Assembly: GCF_000003815.2 (NCBI RefSeq)
Contig: NW_023365716.1
Coordinates: forward strand, 814,749-850,986
Length of the DNA stretch: 36,238 nucleotides
Direction: 5' to 3'
Source of the DNA: Branchiostoma floridae
Taxonomy: Eukaryota > Chordata > Leptocardii > Amphioxiformes > Branchiostomatidae
Shown here: positions 8,842 to 19,065 of the stretch, piece by piece
Numbering within the stretch: position 1 is the first letter of the stretch
How the letters are laid out: the number at the start of each line of letters is the position of its first letter
The notes under the pieces: model-generated
Database searches by the model: none
What the model was told of the DNA's origin: nothing
The model's input: the letters and a program-made list of their open reading frames with translations, nothing else
Translations under genes and position numbers: made by a program

Positions 8842-10990
8842 TTGAGACAAGGTATCATTTATGAACAAGATACATTGCTTTTTGCTAAAAATAAGAATAA
8901 TTGTGTACAAACTAAGTATGTGTGTTAAAGACCAACCCCGTACTATAAAACCACCCAATAAATTCGGCTTACGTAAACTACTAGAGCTCAGTCTTCTGTT
9001 CACTGTGGTGGAGTTCACATCGGGGAAGGCTGGCTGAGACGGCTGACCAACACAAGTTTATTTTCAATTCAATTTTGATATTAGGATACTACATTAGGTA
9101 TTAAAGTATGATTATACATAAAGCTTTACCTAACCCAGAATATAAAGTAATGAAAATGTTGGCTTGTCTTACTCTGGTACTGTGAGACATACCTGACAGT
9201 TACATGTACAGTCTACATAGCCCCTGTTGGTACACTTGCAAACAGACACCACATTATTAGCCATATTTCTAGACACATAAATATCAGAGCTAATTCAGTT
9301 ATAAGGAAGATTTTCAAGTTGCAATCATGTGTAGATACAAAAAGACATTTTGATACAAAGTTGGCAGAGCAGACTTGAAAGTTTCAATTTGAACACAAGG
9401 TTGGTTTCCCAAAATTTGAAAGTTGCTGTTATTAGGACCTCGATTATGTAACTTTGTTACAGCTATCTGGATCATTCTGCAGGGTTTGATAGTGTTTCCT
9501 TGAAAACCAGTAGAGAAAAATATTTGAATTTTTGACCAGTATTTTATGCTAATCTGTCCCTGCCTTTGTTTCCAGTGTGTAGACAGTCTGAGATTTTTAT
9601 TAGTTTATGTATTTATAGGGGTCAATTCACCACTCTAGCTGCTGGGATGGTCACAGTAGGGAGTACTTCCTTAGTGCTGTGCCCAGGGCACACCTACATG
9701 GTCTTTAAGTACAAGCATAATACCACTATACACAGCGCACGTACGTATTGCTGTAGATGTCAGTCATTGCGTACTTTTTGCCATAAATACAAAGAATACA
9801 AGTGTATAAACTGAATGTATGTACCAAGCAGATGTATAGAAACATCGTGCGTATTGCTGTAGATGTTATTTTTCCGATGAATTCGGATAAATCAACGGAT
9901 ATCAAAAAGATTATGATACTCATATGATTATAGAGTCAATTCTAAGTAACCATGAGTATTTTTAGGTGATATTTGTAATTAGTCTGACATATTTTTAATA
10001 AAAGAATATCTGAGCGACAATAATTAGATTCTTTAAAAAAAATTGACTTAGAAACTACTCATCTATTTGAATTCTTTTGAATATTTTAGAAATATTTTGA
10101 AAGTAACTGAACAAAAATATCTTTATTTAGAATAATTGTGAAAACCTCTTGTGTGATTATTTCTCATTTACAAATATTTACAAAAATTTGTATACTTTGC
10201 CAAATGGTAAAATTAGTTTATTGCCCCCATAAAAGTAAGCCCTATTGTTGCATCTGTATATTTTTAGATTTCACTGCTGGGCACTGGTGGATCATTTGTG
10301 GTGGGCCATTGTTGCATGGCACCCAACCATACTTTGCAAGGATGTGTGAATTGCTATCTTCCCAGCCCACTGAACCATTTACAAAAAATGGTAGAAAATG
10401 GTAGAAAATAATGGTAGAATGCTGTTATCATTATTTAGAAACCATTAGACGTGTCCAATTCCACACCATGAATATTTCCAAAGTTTAACAGGACCATGGA
10501 AATATTTATAAAGTTGAAACGCTGTTAAAAATATTTCTAAAGTATCAAATGCCCTAATTTCTAAAGTATCAAATGCCCTAGACATATAATTACAAAACTT
10601 TAAAATGAATTCTAAACAATGGCAACAAACATCTGCACGGTGTCTTGGAATGGACTCTAGGTATTTCTAAACTTAGCGTAATGTTAAATTTTGTCTACAA
10701 GAATACATCTATACCTAGCTATCCATGTGCCAAAACTATCTTAACCTATCTATATTATAAATATAGACTTATACATATGTGAACATTTTTGTTACAAAAG
10801 AGTAGGTACTAATCCCATGTACCGAGATAGGCTACAGTTTACATGGAGACTCATGGAGGGTCTCTTCCACCGAGGGCAAAGACTTGTGCTCTATTATCGT
10901 AACATTTGAAGATTACGTTTATTTTCGATGCATTATTAAATGTATGCTAGTCGGGTGAATGCTTGTAGCCTTTCTGAGTACGGAAGGTGG
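8842..10990. other. ZNF2 3' flank, no gene seen
   Basis: AT-rich. The part at about 9780-9900 aligns by eye with spacer sequence downstream of ZNF4, ZNF5 and ZNF6 (GTGCGTATTGCTGTAGATG). The stretch from roughly 8905 to 9777 has no counterpart there and is probably an insertion of unknown type. A 24-bp tandem pair (TTTCTAAAGTATCAAATGCC) lies at 10533-10580. Confidence 0.5.
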
Positions 10991-10999
10991 GATATACTT

Positions 11000-11590
11000 T
11001 TCACCAGTTTGGTTGCACGATGTGACACTCTTTTCACTGGCACTGTGTCTCTGTCTCTCTTGGCCTTGGAGGACCATATAGCCGTTGCGTAGTCTACATA
11101 AGGGCGCATTAGGCTCTGGCATCCGTCTGCCTCGGAAGATAATGGTAGGCAGGCAGGGTGGGTTAGGCACCCCGTCTGCCTGGCCTAGACATGACTTTTT
11201 AGGTTGAAGGAGGGGTGTGCACTTCCCTCCTATCCGCCCCCTCGTCTCCTGGCGCACTAAGTCCTACAGGGGCAAGAACTGCCAAGGCTGCAACGATAAG
11301 ACAGCCCCAGCAGACGCAGGTTTGTTGTTTGGAGTTTCCGTCTCCTAGGAAGACTTCCGACCAAGGATGCAAGGGGTTCCTCCTACTCCCGACTCGTGTG
11401 TCATGGCGGGTGCGTCATCCCCGAACATGCCCCTATGGCCTGTCACTGCCACAAAGGCCTGTCACTGCCACTAGCCGCAGCTAGGTACTCATTTACACAG
11501 TACAGGAGTTAGGTGAGGAAAGTCGTGTAAAGTCCCTTTCTCAGGGGCACAAGATCGATGACACGAGAACAGTACATGAGAAGAAAAGAC
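11000..11590. mobile_element. SINE-related GC-rich retroelement copy
   Basis: A GC-rich block in AT-rich surroundings. Its right part (about 11484-11560: TAGGTACTCATTTACAC, TGAGGAAAGTCGTGTAAAG, CAGGGGCACAAGATCGATGA) matches the body of the tRNA-headed SINE at 34440-34532. The tRNA-like head is missing. An 18-bp pair GGCCTGTCACTGCCAC repeats at about 11438-11472. The left limit is uncertain. Confidence 0.6.
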
Positions 11591-11614
11591 TCACTGTCTA
11601 CATGTGCAAAGGTA

Positions 11615-11761
11615 TACTGTAAATGCATTTAAGTTCGCGAGGATTTAATTTCGCGGTAGCAGGAGAAAGGACTTTTCGCGGTGGTTTTAAATTCGCGGTG
11701 AATTGGCCACCGCAAAAACCACAAACATAAATCCACCGCGAACTTTTCTGCATTTACAGTA
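11615..11761. mobile_element. TACTGTAAATGC MITE
   Basis: Inverted termini TACTGTAAATGCA at both ends and complementary inner arms rich in TTCGCG motifs (AAGTTCGCG / CGCGAACTT) make a roughly 147-bp hairpin. Flanking TA bases fit a TA-targeting mariner-like mover (inference). Confidence 0.8.
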
Positions 11762-11864
11762 CTTCATCAACCCCAGTACTGTGTTAGCCTTGTTCACTTC
11801 TACTTGCACATGTTTACTGAACTTCAGTTTTTTTAATGCTTGAATAAGTCAGACTTTTTAAAAA

Positions 11865-14800
11865 CTAATCCACGCTCCCCACACATACGAGTTTCTCACC
11901 AGCGTGTTTTGTTTTATGTTTGTCCAAACTGATTTTCCGTATGGCGGAATAGTCACACTGGTCACACTTGTAGGGTTTTTCTACAGTGTGGGTTCTCATG
12001 TGTCGGGATAACGTAGACCTGTCAGCCGTCCTGTACTCGCACTCACCACACATGTAGGGTTTCTCACCGGTGTGTTTTGCTAGATGGATCTTCAAAGTGG
12101 ATTTCTGTGCAGCAGAATAGTCACACTGGTCACACTTGTAGGGTTTTACTCCTGTGTGGGTTGCCACATGTCGAGATAAGTTAGACTTCTGAGCTACCCT
12201 GTATCCACACTCCCCACACATGTAGGGTTTCTCACCGGTGTGTTTTACTACTAGATGTCGGTCCAAGGCGGATTTATATGCAGCAGAATAGTCACACTGG
12301 TCGCACTTATAGGGTTTCTCTCCTGTGTGGATTTTCATGTGTAGGGTTAAGACAGACTTTCGCGCTGTCCCGAACCCACACTCTTCACACATAAAGGGCT
12401 TGTCACCAGCGTGGTTTCTTTTATGTCGGTCCAAACTGTGTTTCTGTATGGCGGAATAGTCACACTGGTCACACTTGTAGGGTTTGTCTCCTGTATGGGT
12501 TCTCAAATGGCGAGACAAGTCAGATTTTAGAACTGTCCTGTATCCACACTCATCACACATGTAGGGTTTCTCACCGGTGTGTTTTGACAGATGCTGGTCC
12601 AAACGCGACTTTTGTGCAGCAGAATAGTCGCACTGGTCACACTTGTAGGGTTTCTCTCCTGTATGGGTTCTCATATGTAGGGATAAATGTGACTTAGAAG
12701 CTGTCCTGTAACCACACTCCCCACACATGTAGGGTTTTTCACCAGTGTGCTTTGCCAGATGCTTGTCTAAGCTACATTTCTGTGCAGCAGAATAGTCACA
12801 CTGGTCACACTTGTAGGGTTTTTCTCCTGTATGGGTTCTCATATGTCTGGATAAGTCAGACTTTTTAACTGTCCTGTGCCCACACTCCCCACACATGTAG
12901 GGTTTCTCACCGGTGTGTTTTGCTACTAGATGTCGGTCCAAAGCGACTTTATGTGCAGAAGAAAAGTCACACTGGTCGCACTTGTAGGGTCTTTCTCCTG
13001 TGTGGATTTTCATGTGTAGGGTTAAGGTAGACTTGCGAGCTGTCCTGTACCCACACTCGTCACACATGAAGGGTTTCTCACCAGTGTGTTTTACTAGATG
13101 TTTGTCCAAAGTGGATTTCTGTGCAGCAGAATAGTCACACTTGTCACACTTGTAGGGTTTTTCTCCAGTGTGGGTTCTCATATGACGGTTTAAGTGTTGC
13201 CATTGAGCTGCTCTGTATCCACACTCCCCACACATGTAGGGTTTCTCACCGGTGTGTTTTGCCAGATGGCTCTTCAAAGTGGATCTCTGTGCAGCAGAAT
13301 AGTCACACTGGTCACTCTTGTAGGGTTTTTCTCCTGTATGGGTTCTCATATGTTCGGATAGGTGAGACTTTTGAGTTGTCCTGTACCCACACTCCCCACA
13401 CATGTAGGGCTTCTCACCGGTATGCTTTCTTAGATGTTTGTCCAAGTTGGATTTGACTACAGCAGAATAGTCACACTGGTCACACTTGTAGGGTTTTTCT
13501 CCTGTGTGGGTTCTCATATGTTGGGATAAGGTGAACTTCGAGGCCGCCCTGTACCCACATTCATCACACATGTAGGGTTTCTCACCGGTGTGTTTTGACA
13601 CATGCTGGTCCAAACTCGACTTTTGTGCAGCAGAATAGTCACACTGGTCACACTTGTAGGGTTTCTCTCCTGTATGGACTCTCATATGTAGGGATAGATG
13701 TGACTTAGAAGCTGTCCTGTGCCCACACTCCCCACAGATGTAGGGTTTTTCACCAGTGTGCTTTGCCAGATGCTTGTCTAAGTTATATTTCTGTGCAGCA
13801 GAATAGTCACACTGGTCACACTTGTAGGGTGTTTCTCCTGTATGAGTTCTCATATGTAGGGATAAACGTGACTTAGAAGCTGTCCTGTGCCCACACTCCC
13901 CACACATGTAGGGTTTCTCACCGGTGTGTTTTGACAGATGCTGGTCCAAACTCGACTTTTGTACAGCAGAATAGTCGCACTGGTCACACTTGTAGGGTTT
14001 TTCTCCTGTATGGGTTCTCATATGTCGGGATAGATATGACTTAAAAGCTGTTCTGTACCCACACTCTCCACACATGTAGGGTTTCTCACCGGTGTGTTTT
14101 ACTACTAGATGTCGGTCCAAAGCGGATTTATGTGCAGAAGAATAGTCACACTGGTCACACTTGTAGGGTTTATCTCCTGTGTGGGTTCTCATATGTCGAG
14201 ACAAGTCAGATTTATGAAAAGCACTGTACCCACACTCATCACACATGTAGGGTTTCTCACCGGTGTGTTTTGACAGATGCTGGTCCAAACTCGACTTTTG
14301 TGCAGCAGAATAGTCACACTGGTCACACTTGTAGGGTTTTTCTCCTGTATGAGTTCTCATATGTAGGGATAAACGTGACTTAGAAGCTGTCCTGTGCCCA
14401 CACTCCCCACACATGTAGGGTTTTTCACCAGTGTGCTTTGCCAGATGCTTGTCTAAGTTATATTTCTGTGCAGCAGAATAGTCACACTGGTCACACTTGT
14501 AGGGTTTTTCTCCTGTATGAGTTCTCATATGTAGGGATAAACGTGACTTAGAAGCTGTCCTGTGCCCACACTCCCCACACATGTAGGGTTTCTCACCGGT
14601 GTGTTTTGACAGATGCTGGTCCAAACTCGACTTTTGTGCAGCAGAATAGTCACACTGGTCACACTTGTAGGGTTTTTCTCCTGTATGGGTTCTCATATGT
14701 AGTGATAAACGTGACTTAGAAGCTGTCCTGTGCCCACACTCCCCACACATGTAGGGTTTCTCACCGGTGTGTTTTACTACTAGATGTCGGTCCAAAGCGG

Positions 14801-15341
14801 ATTTATGTGCAGAAGAATAGTCACACTGGTCACACTTGTAGGGTTTATCTCCTGTGTGGGTTCTCATATGTCGAGACAAGTCAGATTTATGAAAAGCACT
14901 GTACCCACACTCATCACACATGTAGGGTTTCTCACCGGTGTGTTTTACTAGATGATTGTCCAGAGTGGATTTCTGTGCAGCAGAATAGTCACACTGGTCA
15001 CACTTGTAAGGTCTTTCTCCAGTGTGGGTTCTCATGTGTCGGGATAAGTTAGCATTCACAGCTGTCCTGTACCCACACTCCCCACACATGTAGGGTTTCT
15101 CATCAGTACGTCTAACCACATGCCTTCCCATATTGCCTTTGCTCTCCTGTACCTGTGAGGTTGATGTGTTGTCAGGTTGGGGAAAGTTCACATCACACGT
15201 TTCCTGCTGCAGGCCCATGTCTGTTGTTTGGGTCTCCCTGCTGTCCATCTCCTTCCCAGGGTGTCCAGAATGGTCCATCTCCTTCCCAGGATGCTCAACA
15301 CACTGCATTTCCAAAGAATGTTCACTGCTGGAATCTTCCAT
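11865..15341 (-). CDS. ZNF2: 38-finger C2H2 zinc-finger protein
   Basis: 1158 residues, one exon. Residues 1-83 are the family N-terminus (two HPGKEMD copies, then [23 protein letters not shown]). From residue 84 on, 38 C2H2 fingers are joined by HTGEKP linkers and alternate strictly between type A ([11 protein letters not shown]...HMRTH) and type B ([11 protein letters not shown]...HLxKH), giving 19 pairs. Fingers 4, 12, 26 and 34 have H-x4-H spacing. Finger 22 reads YKSDQC, so its first zinc ligand is Ser (codon at 13314-13316). Fingers 3-10 and 11-18 are a 675-bp tandem duplication. The array ends in a frameshifted finger ([11 protein letters not shown]). The start ATG at 15339-15341 follows acceptor CTACAG (exon from 15348). 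Probably a sequence-specific nuclear DNA-binding factor; target unknown. Confidence 0.95.
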   Translation of the reverse strand: MEDSSSEHSLEMQCVEHPGKEMDHSGHPGKEMDSRETQTTDMGLQQETCDVNFPQPDNTSTSQVQESKGNMGRHVVRRTDEKPYMCGECGYRTAVNANLSRHMRTHTGERPYKCDQCDYSAAQKSTLDNHLVKHTGEKPYMCDECGYSAFHKSDLSRHMRTHTGDKPYKCDQCDYSSAHKSALDRHLVVKHTGEKPYMCGECGHRTASKSRLSLHMRTHTGEKPYKCDQCDYSAAQKSSLDQHLSKHTGEKPYMCGECGHRTASKSRLSLHMRTHTGEKPYKCDQCDYSAAQKYNLDKHLAKHTGEKPYMCGECGHRTASKSRLSLHMRTHTGEKPYKCDQCDYSAAQKSSLDQHLSKHTGEKPYMCDECGYSAFHKSDLSRHMRTHTGDKPYKCDQCDYSSAHKSALDRHLVVKHTGEKPYMCGECGYRTAFKSYLSRHMRTHTGEKPYKCDQCDYSAVQKSSLDQHLSKHTGEKPYMCGECGHRTASKSRLSLHMRTHTGETPYKCDQCDYSAAQKYNLDKHLAKHTGEKPYICGECGHRTASKSHLSLHMRVHTGEKPYKCDQCDYSAAQKSSLDQHVSKHTGEKPYMCDECGYRAASKFTLSQHMRTHTGEKPYKCDQCDYSAVVKSNLDKHLRKHTGEKPYMCGECGYRTTQKSHLSEHMRTHTGEKPYKSDQCDYSAAQRSTLKSHLAKHTGEKPYMCGECGYRAAQWQHLNRHMRTHTGEKPYKCDKCDYSAAQKSTLDKHLVKHTGEKPFMCDECGYRTARKSTLTLHMKIHTGERPYKCDQCDFSSAHKVALDRHLVAKHTGEKPYMCGECGHRTVKKSDLSRHMRTHTGEKPYKCDQCDYSAAQKCSLDKHLAKHTGEKPYMCGECGYRTASKSHLSLHMRTHTGEKPYKCDQCDYSAAQKSRLDQHLSKHTGEKPYMCDECGYRTVLKSDLSRHLRTHTGDKPYKCDQCDYSAIQKHSLDRHKRNHAGDKPFMCEECGFGTARKSVLTLHMKIHTGEKPYKCDQCDYSAAYKSALDRHLVVKHTGEKPYMCGECGYRVAQKSNLSRHVATHTGVKPYKCDQCDYSAAQKSTLKIHLAKHTGEKPYMCGECEYRTADRSTLSRHMRTHTVEKPYKCDQCDYSAIRKISLDKHKTKHAGEKLVCVGSVD
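13575..14924 (-). repeat. 675-bp higher-order tandem repeat within ZNF2
   Basis: Two adjacent eight-finger blocks (fingers 11-18 at 13575-14249, fingers 3-10 at 14250-14924), each seven 28-residue fingers plus one of 29. Fingers 3/11, 4/12 and 8/16 are identical in protein. Finger 5/13 differs at several residues ([12 protein letters not shown] against [12 protein letters not shown]), so patchy gene conversion or selection followed the duplication. Confidence 0.9.
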
Positions 15342-15708
15342 TTCTACCCTGTAGGAGGGGGAGGGGATAGATTATAGATCAAAACTTCTTGCTAAATCTG
15401 TGAAACACACTAAGAATTAGGTTTTGTGTTTACCTGGAAACGGCAACATTTTAGATTTCTATGTCTTACCAAGCATATCATATTTGTACATGTCTTACCA
15501 AGCATTTACAGTTCTTATCATCTAAAATATCGAGAGAAAAAAAAAAAACATTACAAATCGTTCTTGACAAACTTACCCTTCGGACAATGTTGGTCTTCTT
15601 AATATCAATGGGCGATTCTACTATATAGTGATAGATCAGCTTTTTAAAGAGATGACATGTTTATATATGAAATTTTATTTTTAACCGGAGCCTTAAGAAA
15701 CCACATAC

Positions 15709-15775
15709 CTGGGTATGACAACGGTGCCGAGTCAGACACTAGCTTCTCTCTGGATGCTGGGAGGGACGCTGCAAC
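15709..15775 (-). other. Candidate non-coding exon 2 of ZNF2
   Basis: 67 bp framed on the minus strand by acceptor CTGTTCCAG|GTTGC and donor CATACCCAG|GTATGT. The same block with both splice sites occurs in the ZNF4 unit (23424-23491, 68 bp). The one-base length difference argues against a coding role, so it is most likely 5' UTR, perhaps alternatively used. It was not found in ZNF1, 3, 5 or 6. Confidence 0.45.
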
Positions 15776-15860
15776 CTGGAACAGCATAAATCCATTACTT
15801 GTAAAAGAATCCAACAAGCCCCCCCCCCAAAAGACCCCTCTTGTCACATCCATTCATACT

Positions 15861-17250
15861 TTATTTATCTATTTATTGAAAATGACATTACACTGGGCCA
15901 GCCTAGGCAGTCTATTCAAGCTGATGACGGCTGACCCACAAAGATACAACAAACAAATCTAAATTACACATATGTACATAATAGGCCACATAGGCTACGT
16001 AAGCTATGAGGAGCAGATGGAAGGTGCTGTAAATCGGTTTGTTGATGTTAAAAATGAATGCAGAGCGTCTGAGAGTTTTTGGTTTGTAGCAGAGTTTTGA
16101 CCTGGAGAACCATTAAGGAGGACTCCGGTTGAGAGAGACTGGCCGACAAGTTGGAGCACTGAAGAAGCTAGGGTTTGCCGTGCAGCCGTGTGCAGAGGAC
16201 AGTGAAGTAGAAAGTGTGCAACCGTCTCGGACGTAGCACCACAAGCACAGCTCCGGGTTGTGATGTTGAACTTAGCCAACGTAGAGTTGAGCTGACACCA
16301 GCCAAGACGTAGTCTGGTAGTAAGGATGTTGCTCTGGCGATTTCCAAGTCTACGAAACTTCTGGTGTTGACGGGAAGACAGAATGTGATCTCTGCACTTC
16401 TTTTTGAACTGGTTGTAAGATATGGCTTCCTTTACTTCCATGGGAAGACTATTCCAGAGTCGTGTACTGTAGGGGNNNNNNNNNNNNNNNNNNNNNNNNN
16501 NNNNNNNNNNNNNNNNNNNNNNNNNNNNNNNNNNNNNNNNNNNNNNNNNNNNNNNNNNNNNNNNNNNNNNNNNNNNNNNNNNNNNNNNNNNNNNNNNNNN
16601 NNNNNNNNNNNNNNNNNNNNNNNNNNNNNNNNNNNNNNNNNNNNNNNNNNNNNNNNNNNNNNNNNNNNNNNNNNNNNNNNNNNNNNNNNNNNNNNNNNNN
16701 NNNNNNNNNNNNNNNNNNNNNNNNNNNNNNNNNNNNNNNNNNNNNNNNNNNNNNNNNNNNNNNNNNNNNNNNNNNNNNNNNNNNNNNNNNNNNNNNNNNN
16801 NNNNNNNNNNNNNNNNNNNNNNNNNNNNNNNNNNNNNNNNNNNNNNNNNNNNNNNNNNNNNNNNNNNNNNNNNNNNNNNNNNNNNNNNNNNNNNNNNNNN
16901 NNNNNNNNNNNNNCTGGAACGGTTTCAGCATGTTCTTTCCACCGGAGTGTATAGTGCATGGTGACGCCTAGGTGAGTGTAGGAAGTCACCTGTTCGAGGA
17001 TTTGACCGGCTAGGTAGATGGGGGGTAGTTGGACCTTGCTTTGGTAAGCCTTTATACACATAACTTTGCACTTATCAGGGTGTAGTTCGAGCCCCCAGTC
17101 GGAAAACCAATCGGAAACAAGACAAAGATCGGCATTAGTTGTGCTGGCAACTTCCTCGGCTGTATGTCCGGAGTTGTACATCGATGTATCGTCAGCAAAA
17201 CAGTTCAAACTGGATATCGTCGGCACGTCTTTATCGTCGGCACGTCTAAA
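15861..17250 (-). mobile_element. 5'-truncated LINE (CR1/Jockey-like) with 13-bp target duplication
   Basis: On the minus strand, residues from 17256 inward carry the reverse-transcriptase catalytic motif FADDTSMYNSG and downstream RT sequence (GLELHPDKCKVMCIK, YTHLGVTMHYTLRWKEH). After the N gap comes the thumb-region motif RLWNSLPMEVKEA (about 16433-16475) and a C-terminal Cys/His cluster CACGATSETVAHFLLHC ending at 16004. The 3' tail is AATAAATAGATAAATAAA-like (15861-15880). ATCCATTCATACT occurs at 15848-15860 and 17251-17263, a perfect 13-bp TSD. The element is cut inside the RT domain, so it is a dead copy. The clade is not certain. Confidence 0.9.
16476..16913. other. Assembly gap (438 N)
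   Basis: Undetermined bases inside the LINE. Open frames through it are meaningless and the real gap length is unknown. Confidence 0.99.
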
Positions 17251-17611
17251 ATCCATTCATACTAAAATTAGTTTGTTCGGATCAACTGCTATGACGTGAT
17301 AGATACTATCTGACACATATACAGGCAAAGGACAGAGAAATGGCAAACATACATGACCTCAAACTCGGCCATCCCCAGAAATTCTGTCTGGGATAGAAAG
17401 TTTCAAAGTTGCAGAACGCAATGTCTATCCGCGCCCGGGATCTATTAAGTACCAGGACTGAAGTTATTGAAGACTGGGTAGAAAGTCAGGTGTGACGAGC
17501 ATAGTAGTGCAAGCCCCCCTCCCCATCAAAATACCAACCACAAACACTCTTCTAATTATAATTTACCGCCGAGGTAGAACACAACGGAAAGCACTATCGG
17601 CAACCACATGT

Positions 17612-17775
17612 CTTACCTGTAGGTCTATGGTGATTAGCGGTCTCCACGACGTCTGGAATTCCGTAAAATATCGACAATTCTTCAGAGATGAAATCAAAGT
17701 CGAAGACGCAAAACAAAATGGCGGACGTCAGCTTAGCCCAGGCAAGCCCAGGCAAAAGGTTAGAGGTCACAAACC
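17612..17775 (-). promoter_or_regulatory. ZNF2 promoter and non-coding exon 1 module (P2)
   Basis: Minus strand: DR1-like repeat (17757-17769, plus strand AGGTTA-G-AGGTCA), CRE-like TGACGTCC, YY1-like CCATTTTG (within AAAATGGCGG at 17716-17725), leader with no ATG, and donor CTACAG|GTAAGA with exon end at 17617. It sits upstream of ZNF2 with the LINE-bearing intron between. Confidence 0.7.
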
Positions 17776-17963
17776 TGATACTCACTTCACCATATGTTAA
17801 ACCAGAGATCGCCGCATAACCCTTTGCTCCTGTGTTTTGGAGGCTAACATTTTTGTTATGTATGAGCCAGAGAAAAACTTTCATACGGATATCAGATGAT
17901 ATAACGCAACAAAATATAATAAAAAAAGTACAACACCAAATCATAAGCTTTGCCTGCAATGAC

Positions 17964-17969
17964 TTTATT
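17964..17969 (-). terminator. Candidate poly(A) signal of ZNF3
   Basis: AATAAA on the minus strand about 1.1 kb past the ZNF3 stop and about 240 bp before the ZNF2 promoter module. The other units have the same order of signal then next promoter. Confidence 0.45.
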
Positions 17970-18250
17970 TGAAAGATCTCAACAAAATCAAGCCGAGTTC
18001 TCAAACTTGTTAGTACAATCTATATTGCTGCATGTATGCGCTAAAACACAAAGAATACTAGTGAACAGAATAATAAGTCCATGCGCAATATACACAATTT
18101 GCATATTATTACAATTATATTGGGTTATTTTATAATCAAAAGAATATTAGACTGAAACCAAATAAACCAAACCCACTAATAATACTAAAACGAAGTTTAG
18201 ATATTCTTATGGTCACCAATATTTATATTAAAAAAAACATGTTAAAAGGA

Positions 18251-18625
18251 AATGTCTATACCATCGTGCTTAAAGCAGACACACAAAGCCTACATCGACT
18301 TTAGAGGTCAAAGCGGTCTGGTTCGGCACATTTGCCATAAACCTCGCCAGCTTTTGTTGGATATGTCAGCCTCTTATAAATATGCGCACCTAACGAAGAA
18401 AGATCTGTTCAAATACCTTATGCCATTATCTAACTACGATATACTGGAAAAACTCTGTAAGTTCGTCTACACATACTTTAAGAGGAGAGAGGAAGCATGT
18501 AAATTGTAGTGTATGTAGTACATGTATAGTTTTCCGTTTACTCCCTTTGTGCCACACTGACTGCATTTAGCCCCAATGGGGCATGAATATGCAATAAACT
18601 TCATTGTCATTATATACACTGTGGA
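18251..18625 (+). mobile_element. LINE 3'-terminal fragment
   Basis: An open frame at 18252-18509 encodes a basic peptide (HICHKPRQLLLDM, DLFKYLMPLSNYDILEKLC, KFVYTYFKRREEACKL) of the kind that closes many non-LTR retrotransposon polyproteins. It is followed by a short 3' UTR with a small hairpin (GCCCCAATGGGGC) and AATAAACTTCATTGTCATTAT. I infer a heavily 5'-truncated insertion, antisense to ZNF3, in its 3' region. No TSD was found and the clade is not assigned. Confidence 0.5.
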
Positions 18626-18658
18626 TCGAGCCCAGATGAACACAAGTAACGTTGTGGG

Positions 18659-18675
18659 TGGTGGGGGGGGGGGGG
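18659..18675. repeat. G homopolymer-rich tract
   Basis: GGTGGGGGGGGGGGGG run in the ZNF3 3' region. Length is likely unreliable in assembly. Confidence 0.8.
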
Positions 18676-18789
18676 ACTTTCGCCATAATACCTTTGCTTT
18701 TGCCTCAAAAACTGCACGCTGTATTTGTCACCTTTGTAAATCTAGTTTGTTTCGAACATTTGAATTGTAGATAAAGGTGCCATATCTGA

Positions 18790-19065
18790 GGCACAGAGTA
18801 GTTTAACGGGTAATAATAATGTTTTTTTCTCCTCTTTGAGTTCTCTTCTTGTTGGCTATTTAGACATTTGCCCTGTATGAACGCACTCCGCACATCTACG
18901 ACTTTTCACCTGTGTGCTTTCTCAAATGTCGGTCAAATGAGAGTTTGGTACGTTGCAGCAGTATAGTCACAAGGGTTTTTCTCCTGTGTGGGATCTCATA
19001 TGTCGGGACAAGTTAGATCTTTGAGCTGCCCTGAACCAGCACTCCCCGGCCCCGCACATGTAGAG
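18790..19065 (-). pseudogene. Ghost fingers downstream of ZNF3
   Basis: In frame after the ZNF3 TAA the sequence still reads YMCGAGECWFRAAQRSNLSR then HMRSHTGEKP, a finger with broken Cys spacing. More decayed finger pieces (CTGTGTGCTTTCTCAAATG) extend to about 18850. The ZNF3 stop replaces the Lys codon of a GEKP linker (AAA to TAA). The distal part aligns with the ghosts behind ZNF4 and ZNF5 (GGCTATTTAGACATTTG). Confidence 0.8.

Larger units (their letters stand above)
15349..17616 (-). other. ZNF2 5' UTR intron region
   Basis: Lies between donor GTAAGAC (plus-strand CTTAC at 17612-17616) and the acceptor at 15349. It contains a candidate 67-bp exon (15709-15775) and a sense-oriented LINE (15861-17250). 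A poly-A/T tract is at 15538-15549 and a C-run at 15819-15828. Confidence 0.6.

Noticed and set aside
11215-11484. Open frames in the GC-rich block 11000-11480 on both strands
   Set aside because: GC-rich repeat DNA lacks stops by composition; no domain on either strand.
16364-16971. Open frames crossing the N gap on both strands
   Set aside because: The frame through undetermined bases is meaningless. Only the flanking LINE residues are used.
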